A DNA stretch of 64,000 nucleotides from positions 6,326,001 through 6,390,000 of the forward strand of contig OX442316.1 of NCBI GenBank assembly GCA_949358305.1, in the 5' to 3' direction. The position numbers were made by a program, and so were the translations under genes. Positions within the stretch are counted from its first letter, which is position 1; each line of letters opens with the position of its first letter. This DNA is from Strigamia acuminata. Lineage: Eukaryota > Arthropoda > Chilopoda > Geophilomorpha > Linotaeniidae. Of this stretch, positions 34,701-47,373 are shown piece by piece. The notes beneath the pieces were generated by a model. The model ran no database searches. It had not been told where the DNA came from and saw only the letters and a list, made by a program, of their open reading frames with translations.

Positions 34701-37700
34701 GGATTGAAGACGACGACTCGTTTCGTGCGGACGATAATGCAAATTTTAATACACAAACTGAAAACTCCATTTCGTGGCACCCCACGTTCACCACACCGTT
34801 CGGACCAGAAACGAATGCCATCACGACGACCGGTCAAACCACACAGTTCCATCCCATCAAAGGATCTGGTTTGAGGTTCCCCGTGCACATTCAGACGTCG
34901 ACCAGAAGACCTTTGGTACCGATGTCCACTTTTCGACCAACAACATTCCGGCCTCCTCTGAATGTGGACCAGTTCACTCAGTTCGACCACGGAAGGTAAG
35001 TTCCTCGTTAGCATTAAATATAAAAAACCAGAAAACTAGTTCCGGTCGTTAAGAGATTAATGTGCACCGATATTCGTTAGTGCGACTTGCATATTCGTGC
35101 GTAAGAATGTCGCGCATATTACGGATCCCCGATTCAATTAACACTTGGAATTTAAATACTTAAAGCCATCCTTCACCAACCGTGACTCCTAGTTGAAATA
35201 AATTACACAATTGACTGCCATTTAACTGTTTATGACTTCCTTGAAAACTAGTCTCGTAAACAACAAGTACAGTGACTGTGTCAGCAACTGTCAGGTCACT
35301 GAAACTTATTTTCTCGTCTCTAGTTCAATTGCATCGAGGTGTGTCAAATGCATTCAGGATAAATTCGATCAAAACTTTTTCATTTACCATTTTTTTTTGC
35401 ACCCAATCTGTCAAAACAAGAAAAGTTTACTAACCACAAAAGATCTTTCGCATTCAATGAATACAAATCTTATTCTCATCATCACCTCTTTTTAGCTTCC
35501 CTGCAAGTGACATCAGCAGTCCTCTTGTTGGAAGTGCAGCTTCGCCTTGCAATGCAGATGTATGTCGGCTGCCCAATTGTTTCTGCGGCAGCAACACCGT
35601 AATTCCAGGTACCCTAAACATAAATAATCAAGGGCGGATCTACATTTTTCGGATCACTCCTTATTAGCGACGCCCATTTTAGCGAATTTTAATTTTATAA
35701 GCCCATTTGAGCGATCTCATTTTAGCGAAAATGAGATTAAATCACCCTTTATGTGCTTTATTAAAATAATTCAAATGACGATTTAAAAATACGCTAGTTT
35801 TTCCAAAGGCCTTTTGGGTGTTTCCAGCCATCTTCAGTGGTTTACAAACCTTATTTTTATTGGTTTTTCTTTTCCTGTAACCTTTAAGCTTCATTAGTTT
35901 CAACGTAGATCCGCCCGTGTGTGTGAAGCAAAATATTAATTATATAAATAGGCAATAAATGTTGTTATTCGTTGAAGGTGATTTAAGTGCCAACGAAGTT
36001 CCGCAGTTAGTTCTGTTGACGTTTGACGACGATGTCAACGAAGTGAACTGGAATACCTACAAAAAGATTCTGTATACCGGAAGACAGAATCCAAATGGAT
36101 GTCCAGTGCAGGCAACGTTTTATGTGTCGCACGAGTGGACGGATTATAGCAAAGTGAATACGTTGTACTTGGATGGCCATGAAATTGCTTCCCATTCTAT
36201 CAGGTAAGCATTTGTTTTTGGAGGGGATAAAGCGATAAACACCTGGAAAAAGTTGTGAGAAAGCATCGGGGATTTAATTAGTATAGACAATTCGTGAGAA
36301 GGTGTTATACAGAATCATATCATCTTGAGATGTTTCTCAAGACAACAAAAGTGAAACAAGACATTTTCATAGAATTAGGGCAATGAACTTGCAATGTTAT
36401 TAAATCTTGTGCATCTTATCATCAAGACTATAAATTTAAAAAACAGGAATCATTGTTTGAAATATGAGGAGAAAGAAAGAAGAAAAAAATCCCTGTAATG
36501 TTCAAAAAGATAGGCAGTGATTTGCAGAGGTGATTAAGTCAAGGTTTTAAAATTTATGATGTGACATCATGCCAATGTTTATATTTATAATTTACATTTT
36601 TAACTTCTATAAAAACTGCTGTATAAAGGTTAAAATGGAATATTTAATTTAATTTTACCTTTAATTATATGGCAATATGTATATATTTAAATTTAGACAA
36701 AAAAATGTTTTCAAAGATCTTGTCCTTGTGCCCAAGCTGGGTCATTTTTTATTCCAAGATGTTATCTACTGCTCATGTATACAAACCAGTGACATATTTT
36801 TGCCCATTAATTAAATTTGGATCAATATTGCTGCACCAGTAGAACTAGGATAATGAACAGAGATTAATATTAGAATTGAAATAAACTGCCAAAATTAAAA
36901 GAACAAATCCCTGTCAAAAAGAGTCCTAAATCATAAATGGAAATAACATTTTTTAATAAGAAAAATCAAAATTATATTAACTTAAATGGTCATAGCAATC
37001 ACAAAAATAAATAAAAATCAAAACTACTTCTCCTAGTGGTAGTATACAGTCTGGATTTAGTAGTAATGAGGCTCGACCGATGGGATTTAGGACTCTTTTT
37101 GACTCGAACAAGAGTATAGCAGGGTGTCACTTAACCATTTATATATTAAACATTTTTCTGAAGTGGCCTCGCAGTCCGAGAAAACTTAACTATTTACAAA
37201 TAAAAGTTTAGACCAGCATTACTAGATCTGTAAATCACTAAAAACCTGTTTCACCTTATAGGTAATTGTAATTGTTACAAAAAGTCAGACAACCATTAGC
37301 AGTACACAGGTCACTCACCTCAATTCAAACCCCAAATCATTTCCTCATTAAAACATCATTTAACCATCTTTATATTCCTCCTAAGCTTAATAAACAAATC
37401 AATTTCCACAGTCATCCAGATGGAGCCAGCTACACGAAACAGCAGTGGAAAGATGAAATCCAGGGCCAAAGAGAAATCCTCAGTTTCATGGGTGGAGTGC
37501 CCATCCAACAAATCCAGGGCATGCGTGCTCCCTTTTTAGCGGTCGGCGGAAACAAGATGTTTGGAATGTTGTACGAATCCAATTTCACCTACGACTCATC
37601 CCTACCAGTTCCAATCCACGACCCACCCATGTGGCCATACACGTTGGACTACGCGTTGGGCCACGACTGCATGATCCCGCCGTGCCCCCGAAAATCCTTC

Positions 37701-38186
37701 CCCGGAGTGTGGGAAATACCGATGATCATGTGGGTGGACTTAAAGGGAGGACGCTGCAGCATGGCGGACGCGTGCTCTTGGCCGGACACTAAGGAAAAGG
37801 TGTTCGAGCAACTGGTCAAGAACTTCCAACGACATTACAAATCTAACAGGGCGCCGTTCAATTTGTTCTTCCATTCGGCGTGGTTCGACAAGCCGCAAAA
37901 CATGGATGGGTTTTTGCTGTTTATGGACAGGGTGCTCACGTTGCCCGATGTTTACTTCGTTACGAGCATGCAGGCGATCGAGTGGGTGCGCCAGCCAACT
38001 TCGTTGAGAGAGATTCATAGTTTTGTACCGTTTAGTTGTCACCTTCGAAGTTCGCGCGGTCAGAAATGCAAGAAACCGAAGCAGTGCCAATTGCGGTTTC
38101 GCTCGGAAACTCGTTACGTACAGTCATGCCAAGAATGTCCGGCTGTTTTCCCGTGGATTAAGAATCCTTTTGGGAAAAATTTGTAA
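31715..38186 (+). CDS. Chitin deacetylase-like protein with giant disordered N-terminal region (CDA5-like)
   Basis: Four exons: 31715-34995, 35496-35608, 35978-36203, 37412-38186; 1464 residues, all junctions in frame. It probably removes acetyl groups from chitin in the extracellular matrix. Met 31715 (MAISGLGCRVLLLFYLSVDC) begins a signal peptide. Residues ~30-1090 are low-complexity (Pro/His/Gln/Thr/Phe), with a furin-like RGKR near 219 and three tandem 15-residue repeats (SRFTTPSHHTTNN theme, 33685-33818). The NodB-type deacetylase follows a Cys-rich lead-in (DVCRLPNCFCG): TFDD 1146-1149, HSISH 1204-1208, RAPFL 1245-1249, later FFHSAWF; metal-binding Asp/His are present. I see no chitin-binding peritrophin-A (CBM14) domain, unlike many relatives. 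Exon 4 is preceded by a 1.2-kb intron. Confidence 0.93.
35629..35919. mobile_element. Short hAT-like non-autonomous element in an intron
   Basis: CAAGGGCGGATCTAC at 35629-35643 and GTAGATCCGCCCGTG at 35905-35919 are inverted terminal repeats bounding 291 bp inside intron 2 of the deacetylase gene. CAGGGGCGGATC-type ends are typical of hAT-derived MITEs. No coding capacity. No clear 8-bp target duplication was seen, so it is old. Confidence 0.65.
36204..37411 (+). other. Intron 3 of the chitin deacetylase gene
   Basis: A 1.2-kb AT-rich intron. An open frame from about 37272 into exon 4 is intronic upstream of the acceptor at 37411; no alternative exon is supported. Confidence 0.6.
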
Positions 38187-38202
38187 TGAATGAATGGCAC
38201 TA

Positions 38203-38372
38203 GGCGCATTCGTAAAGTCGTGTTTAATTTGCAGTTAAACGTGTTTTGTTTGTTTAGATATGTCGTGCGTGTGAAAACGGACTAAATCGGCCGCCATTTT
38301 TGAAGCTGGATCGAATCATCGAAATAAGCAGTTTAAAATGTTGCTTAGTCTAAATTACTTTATGAATGCGCC
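38203..38372. mobile_element. 170-bp MITE with TA target site (mariner/Tc-like ends)
   Basis: GGCGCATTCGTAAAGT at the left end and ACTTTATGAATGCGCC at the right end are inverted repeats (one mismatch), flanked on both sides by TA. It begins 16 bp after the deacetylase stop codon, so it probably lies in the 3' UTR. A further copy of one end is at 17300. Confidence 0.8.
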
Positions 38373-39209
38373 TAATATTTTGCATTTTTTGCAATTTTTT
38401 ATTTTTAAATATGAAAAAATTAACATTACCTATTTTTGTTTTTGCTATTTTTATAATTAATGTGTCACACTTGAGTGTCTGTTACTTCTGATTTGATCAG
38501 AAGGGACGTTGTCTCACTGGTTTTTCTGCATCGTTTTGAGTTGTCATTAAAATTCTGCAAATAGATATGAAAATGGTTAAGTGTTTGTGCATTACTACAG
38601 ATGTCGACAAACAAAGACAAAGTTTTCATGTTTTTCTTTGGTTGTTGTATTTTTACTTGAATGACATCACCAGTTTTTTATGTTGATAATAGAAATCATT
38701 TTGCGATATTACATTTTAAAATTTGAATGTTTGGTTATAATTTGCACATCATTTGTTCTTACCTCGCTGTCGCTTGCGTTTTGTTTCGCGCGGCGTGGTC
38801 CATCGAGTACCGCTAAATGGCGAAATTGAAACCGTATTTTATATTTTTAAAAAATCGAAAACCAAAAATTAAAATAAAATAAACTAAATGAAATCGTTAG
38901 TCAATTGTCAATCAACATTATACACTTGAATAAATAAATTTTGAGATAAATTTCAGATTATTCTCTCTCGTTTTTCCGTTTTTTTTAAATTTTCTCCTTT
39001 TACATTACCCCGTGTTGATGTAACTTCTAAAATCCATCAAAAAAATAAATAAATAAATAAAAATCAATTTTTTTTCCAACCATTCTTGCTATTTTTATTA
39101 ACATTTTACTTATAAACTCTTTTTTCATATCTTATTGAAACATTGTCATACAATTTTAAAAAAAACTCGACATTTACACCTTTATGAAAACAAAAAAAGA
39201 AAAAAGTCA
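38373..39209. other. Convergent 3' region
   Basis: AT-rich DNA between the deacetylase gene (plus) and the next gene (minus). AATAAA-type signals occur (for example about 38932 and 39042). No coding exon supported. Confidence 0.45.
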
Positions 39210-39923
39210 CTAAACTCGATTATATTTAACTTGCAACCCAGTGATCGGATTACGCACAATTGACCAACTATTCACACACGAACTAAACCTCTGATCCTTC
39301 GAGTTGTCTCGGTTTCTCGTATCCTCAAACACGCTCGACTTCCAATGGTGGTGATTGTATTGCAAACTACGAATTTGTTTATTCATCAATTTCTGCTTAC
39401 TCCCGTCTTCCAACTTCCTATTGTGGATGCCGTGATCCTCGTAGAAATTGTACGCTATTTGCATATTTGGATGCCAAAACACATCGGAGTCATCGACAAT
39501 ACTAAATTGACTCGAATTCTGTCTTTGTCTCGCCTTGCCCGTCACGTTAGTCGCGGACAAATTATTCCCTTCAGGTTTCCCGTCATTTTGCTCTTTCTCT
39601 TGTTCCCAACTCTTGTGAGCCAGCAACGACTTTATTCTCGAACTATCCAAGCTGTGAACGTCCCTCCTTGCAGGTGGAGCCGCAAAAGTGACTTCTTTTA
39701 CCGAATCAGGATTCAAACAGCTTTGAGCTTGTCGGCTGTTAAATTCTTCTTTAAATCTGTTTTTTGTCGCTGAAGGAGGCGATTGATAGGTCGAATTTCG
39801 TAAGAGTGGAACTGCAGCGACTGAATCGTGTGACTGCATCATTCGGAGTTGAACTTTTGGTACTTTTTGTTTCGACTCACCAACAATGGTGGATGATTTC
39901 ACGTAGTCTGGTTTTCTAGGCAT
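39210..39923 (-). CDS. Unrecognised 237-residue hydrophilic protein, single exon
   Basis: An uninterrupted minus-strand frame from ATG 39923 to the stop at 39210, far longer than chance in this AT-rich DNA. It starts MPRKPDYVKSSTIVGESK. The chain is hydrophilic, Ser/Asn/Gln/Lys-rich, without signal peptide, membrane segments or recognised domains. Its C-terminal third has short aromatic motifs (VFWHPNMQIAYNFYEDHG, SWSIVRNPITGLQVKY) that could be docking sites. Probably an intrinsically disordered, lineage-restricted protein. An unspliced last exon of a larger gene is possible. Confidence 0.7.
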   Translation of the reverse strand: MPRKPDYVKSSTIVGESKQKVPKVQLRMMQSHDSVAAVPLLRNSTYQSPPSATKNRFKEEFNSRQAQSCLNPDSVKEVTFAAPPARRDVHSLDSSRIKSLLAHKSWEQEKEQNDGKPEGNNLSATNVTGKARQRQNSSQFSIVDDSDVFWHPNMQIAYNFYEDHGIHNRKLEDGSKQKLMNKQIRSLQYNHHHWKSSVFEDTRNRDNSKDQRFSSCVNSWSIVRNPITGLQVKYNRV

Positions 39924-40127
39924 TTTGTTCTGTTCGTTCGGGGAATTTGGACTTTGTGATTGATTGTGAATGTTTTCGTTTGATTTTTACTCTTTAAAAT
40001 TTTGCTGCCATGTTTTCCAAAAAAATAATTTAAAAATGCTGTTTCCAATAGTTTCAATGTTTGCGTTTAACGCTATTGTTTGACTGTGCTATGCTAGTTT
40101 GATATTGTTTTAATTTTTCTGTTACAA

Positions 40128-40825
40128 TTACAACCCAAACCAAGTTGGAACAAACGGTCTGTCCTTGTGTTTGTATTGCTGGCGCGCGTATTCATTTTGC
40201 GCCTCTTCTAATTGCTTCATGTCTTTTTTCAATTCCTCTTGCTTTGATTCGGGATTTATGTCCGGGAAAGTGAATGTTTCGCCCTCCAACTGTAATAACA
40301 AATATTAATATAAATATTTTTTAGAATATTTTTTTTTTATATTATTTACCAATTTAATATAAGCTACTCTGTAGTCGTCGTCCTTGATGATGTATCCTTT
40401 TTCTCTTTGCTTAGATATTTTTCCTTTATAAACAATTTATTTTAATATTATTTAAAACATTATTTAACATTATTAAAATTTGAACCTTCTGCGATTTCAG
40501 TACGAACTTCAGCGCAAGAAACATTGTATATTTTTTCTAAGTAATTTTTGATGTCGTATTTAGTCATCCTGAAGCAAAACACATTTTAAAAAATACGATT
40601 TGAGGTTTATTTACGTACTCGTTTGAGCAGATGAATTTAACGTGGTTCGTTGGTAGGTCATAATTTTCTTCCTTAACCAATTTCATCCAAAAGTTCGGCA
40701 GAAAAACACGTAATCGAGGAGTCCCTTTAATGTAACGTGGATACCTAAATTAATATAGAAGGACATTGGATTTAAAACCGTCTAAATAATCAACGAAATG
40801 TTATTTCTTACAAACGGGTAGACAT
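40128..40825 (-). CDS. mRpL23: Mitochondrial ribosomal protein L23 (uL23m)
   Basis: Five exons on the minus strand: 40825-40812, 40744-40619, 40568-40486, 40423-40350, 40289-40128; 152 residues, all in frame. A protein of the mitochondrial large subunit near the exit tunnel. The order of blocks matches the family: STRLYPRYIKGTPRLRVFLP, NFWMKLVKEENYDLP, TKYDIKNYLEKIYNV, KGYIIKDDDYRVAYIKL, then GETFTFPDI and a charged C-terminus ending PFVPTWFGL. Length fits insect mRpL23. Confidence 0.93.
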
Positions 40826-41498
40826 GTTGGTTTATTTTCTGTGCCAGTTATCAGCGACATCTAGTATGTTCACGGCGAAACATCCGAATGGCGGCAGTTC
40901 AAAAATAATCGAACAAAACGACATTTATATTTCCGCAGAGTGCAGAACGATTTGCAATTCATTTCTATTCTAAGAAAACCAAAAAAAAACAGCTTCTGTT
41001 TTAAAATAAATACGGAGTAACATGTCTGGTGACCGAGTTTAAATTTACCACAAAAACAAAGATGGCTACCCAAATAAAATGTGCACACACGTATTTTATT
41101 TACGAAATTTGAATAAATTATCATACCATTTATATAATTGTAACCCTGAAACATCTTCTACGACTTAATGAGTCATCGTAAAGTCTGAAGGCATCCATTA
41201 ATGGACTTAGCACTTGTCCGTGAGACACACGACCTTGAGTGAAGCCTAAACAGTAGCTAATATATTCGCGATAAAAACCTTAACCCAAATCAAATGGTGC
41301 AAAAAATTACTCGCGATTCGCTCATGGTTCAAATTTAAAAAATAAAAATAAATAAATAAACAAACAAAATAGTAATTAAGCGTGTAAAATTGATTTATTC
41401 GCAATAAAATAGACATTACTGTATTTGAAAATATCATCAATTCATCATCAGATTAAATGAACCTAACAAAACATCCAAAACGTTCACAATTAATTATA
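40826..41498. other. Intergenic spacer
   Basis: No supported gene; AT-rich, with the 3' flank of the Fem1-like gene and the 5' flank of mRpL23. Confidence 0.4.
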
Positions 41499-43421
41499 TT
41501 AGTGTAACAGTAAAAAATCTTCCAACATGGCAGGTATTTCGTTGCGATAATTTATATTATTTCTCATCACTTGCCGAGCTGCCAAGCACTTCAACGTGAC
41601 GTAGCGCAGCACGTTCACGTTGCACTCGGGAATGGCCGACATCTGCGTGAGCGCCAACTCGCCGCACTTGTTACGCTGATCGATATGTGCACCGGATTTG
41701 AGCAACGTGTCAACAACGGCCGAATTGTAATTCGCATTGTCCACCGCCACGTGCAGCGGCGTCGAGCCAACGTGGTTGGTCCAACTCACCAGAGCGCCGC
41801 ACTCGAGCAGCAACTCGGCGACCGCCGCGCACGGAAAAATCGTGTGGGGGTCCTCGAAGAACGTATTCGTCTTTAAAGTGTTTGTTTGCGACACAACCAT
41901 GTGCAGGAGCGTGTCGCCGGACGAATTGCGCGGATTCACGTGCAGGATCTCGTTGAACAACATCTTCATGTCCAGAGTCTCACTTTCCGACTTGGGGATG
42001 GCGCCGACAATGTAGAACAAGTGCGTCACCACTTTGAGGATTTTGTCGAACGTGTCGTGTTGGCGCTTAAACACCGGTCTGATTTGCAACAACGTCATCA
42101 CCTCTTTGAAATGTCTGGCCAGCAAACAGATGTTCTGCGTCAGATCCGAATACTGGACTTGTTCGTGCAATTGTCCGGCGTTAAACTTCTCCAACAGATC
42201 CAGGTACAGTCGAACCAGCGCCTGCGCCGTGAAACACGACTCGGTGTGCAACAAGCCGTCCTTCTCGATGCGCAACTCCAACGCGTACAGCCACAAATCG
42301 CTGCAGCGTTGGTATTGCATGCTGTCCGCATACGCCGCGCCCCTGTACATCAATCGAAACACCATGTCTTTGTGATATGCGCCCAGAATTCGCTCCGACA
42401 CGAGCAGCGATTGCACGCGCATCGAATCCAAGTCGAGAGCCAACGATTCCAGTTCCTGAAGGTTGCGGAACTCCTCCGCCTCCATGTAAGCGCTTTTCGG
42501 GGCAATATTCGACGGTTTCGGCAAATTCTTCGCTTCGCGGATCTGCAGCGCCGTACGCCAGTGCTCCAACGTCGTCTGTAAGTCGTGGTGTTCGTCCAGA
42601 AACGTCGATCCGATGAGTTCGTGCGCTTCCGCCACACGCTCGTCCGTGTAGCGAACGTTTTCGATTAAGTAGTTGAATATGAGCTTGGCGCCTTTGAGGC
42701 AAGCCGTTTGTAACGCGTCGTCGCCGCACTTGCTTTTGATGTACGGATTGGCCGCGTTGTCTAACAACAGCTTGGTGGTCTCGAACCGGTGCTCTTGAAT
42801 GGCGTAATGCAAGGCCGTTTTGTATTGGATGTCCTGAGCGTTGACTTCGGCGCCGAATTTGATGAGGTGCTCGCAAAGCGGGACACTCTGCACCGAGTTG
42901 ATCAAACACGTTCCGCCGTTGTAGTTCGGTTTTATTATGTCGGCGTTGTGTTCCATCAGGTATTTGACCACGTCCAAATGAGTCATGTAACAAGCCGAAC
43001 GGACGGGCGTCGAGCCCGTGTCGGAGACGGCGTTCACCTCGGCACCGTGTTCCACCAAACATTTGACGACCGCGAGCTTGCCGGCCACGGCTGCACACCA
43101 CAATGGCGTCACGTCGTGTATGGATTTGTCATCCGGGACTTCGTAGAGTCCTCGTTGCTCCAAGTCCGCATCGCACTGCGTGATTAAATACTCGACGATT
43201 TCGACGTTACCTTTCTTGCTGGCGATAAACAAGGGCGCGGTGCCGTCTCTAGTTTTGCACACAATTTCGCGCCGTTCTTTTCGGTCCATTCGTTCTAAAC
43301 GACATCGTAAAGCGAAAGGTAAACGAGCCGATGGTGCAGCTTGGCGACACTCCGTGTATAGATCGGTGAAAAGCATTTCTCGCTGGATGGAATTGTCACT
43401 TTTAGTTAGCCACATTTTCAT
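41499..43421 (-). CDS. Intronless divergent Fem-1 (FEM1B-like) ankyrin protein
   Basis: Single-exon frame of 640 residues. Fem-1 proteins are substrate receptors of CUL2 ubiquitin ligases that read C-terminal degrons. N-terminal ankyrin repeats are visible at about 60-260 (DGTAPLFIASKKGNVEIVEY, TPLWCAAVAGKLAVVKCLVE, TGSTPVRSACYMTHLDVVKY). A central helical region keeps SERILGAYHKD and YRGAAYADSMQYQRCSDLWL. C-terminal ankyrins follow (GDTLLHMVVS, GSTPLHVAVDNA), ending LKCLAARQVMRNNINY, EIPAMLEDF. The C-terminus and length fit FEM1B (~627), but the N-terminal ~50 residues and many positions are diverged, and the coding DNA is notably GC-rich. Lack of introns in a neighbourhood of intron-rich genes suggests a retrocopy that stayed functional. 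Confidence 0.88.
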   Translation of the reverse strand: MKMWLTKSDNSIQREMLFTDLYTECRQAAPSARLPFALRCRLERMDRKERREIVCKTRDGTAPLFIASKKGNVEIVEYLITQCDADLEQRGLYEVPDDKSIHDVTPLWCAAVAGKLAVVKCLVEHGAEVNAVSDTGSTPVRSACYMTHLDVVKYLMEHNADIIKPNYNGGTCLINSVQSVPLCEHLIKFGAEVNAQDIQYKTALHYAIQEHRFETTKLLLDNAANPYIKSKCGDDALQTACLKGAKLIFNYLIENVRYTDERVAEAHELIGSTFLDEHHDLQTTLEHWRTALQIREAKNLPKPSNIAPKSAYMEAEEFRNLQELESLALDLDSMRVQSLLVSERILGAYHKDMVFRLMYRGAAYADSMQYQRCSDLWLYALELRIEKDGLLHTESCFTAQALVRLYLDLLEKFNAGQLHEQVQYSDLTQNICLLARHFKEVMTLLQIRPVFKRQHDTFDKILKVVTHLFYIVGAIPKSESETLDMKMLFNEILHVNPRNSSGDTLLHMVVSQTNTLKTNTFFEDPHTIFPCAAVAELLLECGALVSWTNHVGSTPLHVAVDNANYNSAVVDTLLKSGAHIDQRNKCGELALTQMSAIPECNVNVLRYVTLKCLAARQVMRNNINYRNEIPAMLEDFLLLH

Positions 43422-44144
43422 AACCTATATGTTGGGGAAGAATTATGTGGATAAAACGGTGTATGGAATTAGTACAGGGTTATATCGAACCTCTCTGGTC
43501 GCGGAGAAAGCAGCTGTCGGATCCATGGTTTATGTTAACTAGTTTCTTATTTGTACGCTTAAATCACGTGATGGCATTGGGCCAATCGGAGGTTGCTTCA
43601 CTGTACTCAAGGACGCACATCCGGATCGAAGCGGATTATTAAACACCATAAAGAATCGCGATTTATTAAAGCCTTTTTAGCTTACAAAAATAATCCCTAA
43701 TTCTCATTTGTTTTTTAATTAATATTTTTTTTTTTTAAATTCATGTTTTAAAATGTTTTAAAAAATGTCGTTCATCGCTGCGAATTATCTCGATTGATTG
43801 ATAATTCCGTCACGAGTGTGTATTGAACTACATCCTAATTCCGCACAAGTTATTGACTTATTGAAGTTTAAAAATGTTAAAAAAATTGTAAACTTGGAGT
43901 CAATGAAAAAATGATGTTCGTACGTGATCATTTCTCATGCACTGAACTCATTACAATCAAGTGTGTCATCGGAACACCGATAGTAATTGCGAGGTTATAT
44001 TTGTCACTCGCTGATTTAAAGATTTGATTAAAATTCCTTTCAAAATTCGAAATGACAACTGGAAATATTTGAAAAAAAAAATTTATTTCGCAACATATCA
44101 CTCACAGAAAAAAAAATTATTATTATACATAATGACATAATTAG
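43422..44144. other. Intergenic spacer
   Basis: No supported gene. AT-rich from about 43650. Confidence 0.4.
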
Positions 44145-46354
<2,210 letters not shown>

Positions 46355-46769
46355 TGCGGACTGTGAAATGACAACAAAAACTACGTGATAAATATTGAAT
46401 AACCAACGTAAAGCGGCGTATTGCACACGTATTGCAATGCACACCACCTTTTAGTGATTCCCCACCCACTGCTATATTCTCGATCACAAGTTTAATTTAA
46501 TTCAAATTCAAATTTGTTTTTTGTTTTATTTTTATTTTTAAAATATTTTATTTAATTTTTAGGTTATATAGTTAATGGAATCTATTTGAAAAAGATAAAA
46601 GATAAAAATCTGAGATTTGGCATTGGGGTTGAGAGTCCGGGGTGAACTCATTTGCTATTAAATATGGCGGCCGTTGGTGTCTGTGTAATCTCGTTTCCAC
46701 CCATTTTCGGCGTAATTATGGCGGAGTGAACCTTCTTACAAAAGTTTTACACCTCCGAAGATTTTCAGC

Positions 46770-47015
46770 ATGTACTGCTTACAGTGGCTTATACCTGTCC
46801 TTTTAATTCCGAAACCGATTAATCCGGTTCTCCTGCACAACCACGTAATGTTTATGGTGCTATATTTGACTGGTTTTTTCCTTGAAAGGAAACCGTGTAC
46901 CATTTGCAGTCTGGTATTCGTGGCAACTGTGTTTCTACTGTGTTATAGTGGAATGGGAAACTGCATATTCAAACTGACAACCTGCGATTCAATGCCGTGT
47001 GAGAATGCAACATAA
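46770..47015 (+). CDS. BLCAP homologue (bladder cancer-associated protein family)
   Basis: Single coding exon, 81 residues (human BLCAP is 87). The N-terminus [19 protein letters not shown] is nearly identical to the vertebrate protein, followed by a hydrophobic [20 protein letters not shown] and [20 protein letters not shown]. The C-terminal tail is shorter and diverged. BLCAP is a small two-pass membrane protein; its vertebrate mRNA is edited by ADAR near the start. The divergent Elp3 start is 416 bp away, implying a shared promoter. Confidence 0.93.
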   Translation: MYCLQWLIPVLLIPKPINPVLLHNHVMFMVLYLTGFFLERKPCTICSLVFVATVFLLCYSGMGNCIFKLTTCDSMPCENAT

Positions 47016-47373
47016 CATCATCTGAAACTGAAAGAAAATGGAGGAAATGAGACTTTGATTCTAATTTTTCGTTTTGTATTGTCAATATCATACTTTTTTG
47101 TGAATTAATTCACTGGAATTTGTTCTAGAAACCTAAAGATTATTTGTTTTTTTTCGTGTGTTATGACTGGAAATCAATGATGTAATGAGAGTCAAAAAGA
47201 AATTTGAACCAAACTGAAATGATTAAATCAATTAAACATTAAAACCGCTCATTTATTATTGTAAATAATTGATATTTACACTTAAAAATGAATTAAAATG
47301 GAATAAATTACAAGAAATATATATATATATATATATATTTATAGATTAAAAACATCTAATTGGGGGGGAAAGT
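47016..47373. other. Short intergenic region
   Basis: BLCAP 3' flank and the 3' end of the next minus-strand gene. A (TA)n run lies at about 47318-47340. No other feature seen. Confidence 0.45.

Noticed and set aside
32049-35052. Numerous ORFs in other frames of the deacetylase exon
   Set aside because: Shadows of a 3.3-kb coding exon with biased codon use.
41571-43542. Long ORFs opposite and within the Fem1-like gene, up to 306 residues
   Set aside because: Arg/His-rich shadow frames created by the GC-rich coding exon.
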